A DNA stretch of 5,628 nucleotides from NCBI GenBank assembly GCA_937859005.1, contig CALLYR010000339.1, forward strand, positions 1 through 5,628. Direction: 5' to 3'. Source of the DNA: an uncultured Paracoccus sp. (GTDB lineage: Bacteria > Pseudomonadota > Alphaproteobacteria > Rhodobacterales > Rhodobacteraceae). Below the pieces are notes generated by a model that searched no databases, was not told the origin of the DNA, and saw only the letters and a program-made list of their open reading frames with translations. Made by a program: the position numbers and the translations under genes. Below, in pieces: positions 5,302 to 5,628 of this stretch (within the stretch, counting starts at the first letter, position 1; each line of letters begins with the position of its first letter).

Positions 5302-5330
5302 CAGATAGGCGCGCGCGGGCGGTTTCGCAA
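5302..5330 (-). promoter_or_regulatory. Candidate hslVU promoter, possibly RpoH-like
   Basis: On the minus strand, TTGCGA (5330-5325) and TATCTG (5307-5302) are separated by 17 bp, a standard -35/-10 spacing, and the implied start point would lie about 18 nt upstream of the hslV ATG. The -10 context, CCTATCTG, has some likeness to RpoH (heat-shock sigma) -10 elements, which would fit hslVU as a known heat-shock operon, but both boxes are imperfect matches to either consensus. Confidence 0.35.
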
Positions 5331-5358
5331 CGCGGGGCAGGCGGTTAGGGTGATGCCC

Positions 5359-5628
5359 ATGCCGACCGCGCCGCTGCTGAACGTCCATCTGGAAGGCTCG
5401 ATGCTGGAAACGGCGCGGGCGGGGACGTTCCCGTTCATGGCGCTGCTGCAACGCACGGTCGAGGGCGCGGGCTGGCGCGTCGCCTGGCGCGATGCGGGGC
5501 AGGACCGCGGCCCGGTCCGGCCCGAGGCGGGCAGCCATGCGCTGGTCCACATGCAGAATCCCGGCAGCCCGCGGGTGCTGAGCCTGCGGCGCGCCTATCA
5601 TTTCCCGTTCTGGACCATCGAGCCGGTG
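5359..5628 (+). CDS. Uncharacterised protein, N-terminal part (partial)
   Basis: This open frame runs off the right edge with no stop, giving 90 residues. The segment LLNVHLEGSMLETARAG (7-23) is followed by TFPFMALLQRTVEGAGWRVAWR (24-44 region), a low-similarity linker, and HALVHMQNPGS...SLRRAYHFPFWTIEPV (60-90). The charged and aromatic blocks, codon use and absence of a signal peptide suggest a real cytosolic protein. I have a loose memory of similar uncharacterised proteins in Rhodobacteraceae but cannot name a family or function. The ATG at 5359 is preferred because GGTGAT (5349-5354), complementary to the 16S 3' end, lies 4 nt upstream; an in-frame ATG at 5353 would add two residues. It diverges from hslV with a gap of about 80 bp, so the two promoters are close or overlapping. 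Confidence 0.7.
   Translation, partial: MPTAPLLNVHLEGSMLETARAGTFPFMALLQRTVEGAGWRVAWRDAGQDRGPVRPEAGSHALVHMQNPGSPRVLSLRRAYHFPFWTIEPV

Overview
This window is a very GC-rich, gene-dense bacterial chromosome segment. The proteins resemble those of an alphaproteobacterium, most likely Rhodobacteraceae (Paracoccus/Rhodobacter-like). That placement is an inference from the GC-rich codon choice (mostly G or C in third positions), the protein sequences and an HslV with an 11-residue leader; it has not been tested by a search.

Layout. At the left edge (1-147, minus) is the first 49 codons of a membrane protein, probably a sensor kinase. After a 103-bp divergent gap holding two GC-rich hairpins and a 10-bp palindrome, four plus-strand genes are packed with overlaps or a 10-nt gap: free methionine-R-sulfoxide reductase (251-703), a GFA-family zinc protein (684-1085), a LysE/RhtB-family exporter (1096-1722) and the pseudouridine synthase RluA (1719-2366). 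A Blc-type lipocalin (2428-2961) follows 61 bp later with its own strong Shine-Dalgarno site, and ends in a hairpin that spans its stop codon. After a convergent 122-bp gap the minus strand carries, in transcription order from the right, hslV (5277-4720), hslU (4657-3359) and a 65-residue PLDc_N-type membrane protein (3281-3084). Diverging from hslV at the right edge is the start of a conserved-looking gene of unknown function (5359 onward).

How the genes work together. HslV (peptidase) and HslU (AAA+ unfoldase) form the HslUV protease. HslV keeps its threonine nucleophile and HslU keeps its ATPase motifs and C-terminal docking tail, so the complex should be functional. A promoter with some heat-shock (RpoH-like) character can be proposed upstream of hslV. 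The plus-strand cluster mixes protein or metabolite repair (methionine sulfoxide), a possible thiol or aldehyde-related zinc protein, an amino-acid/metabolite exporter, an RNA-modifying enzyme and an envelope lipocalin. They look co-transcribed, but no single pathway links them.

I see no mobile element, CRISPR array, tRNA or rRNA, and no clear sign of horizontal transfer. Most of the window is housekeeping. The points worth a second look are the structured leader of the methionine sulfoxide reductase gene, the lipocalin that has lost its lipoprotein cysteine, the GC palindrome beside the hslU ribosome binding site, and the unknown gene at the right edge.
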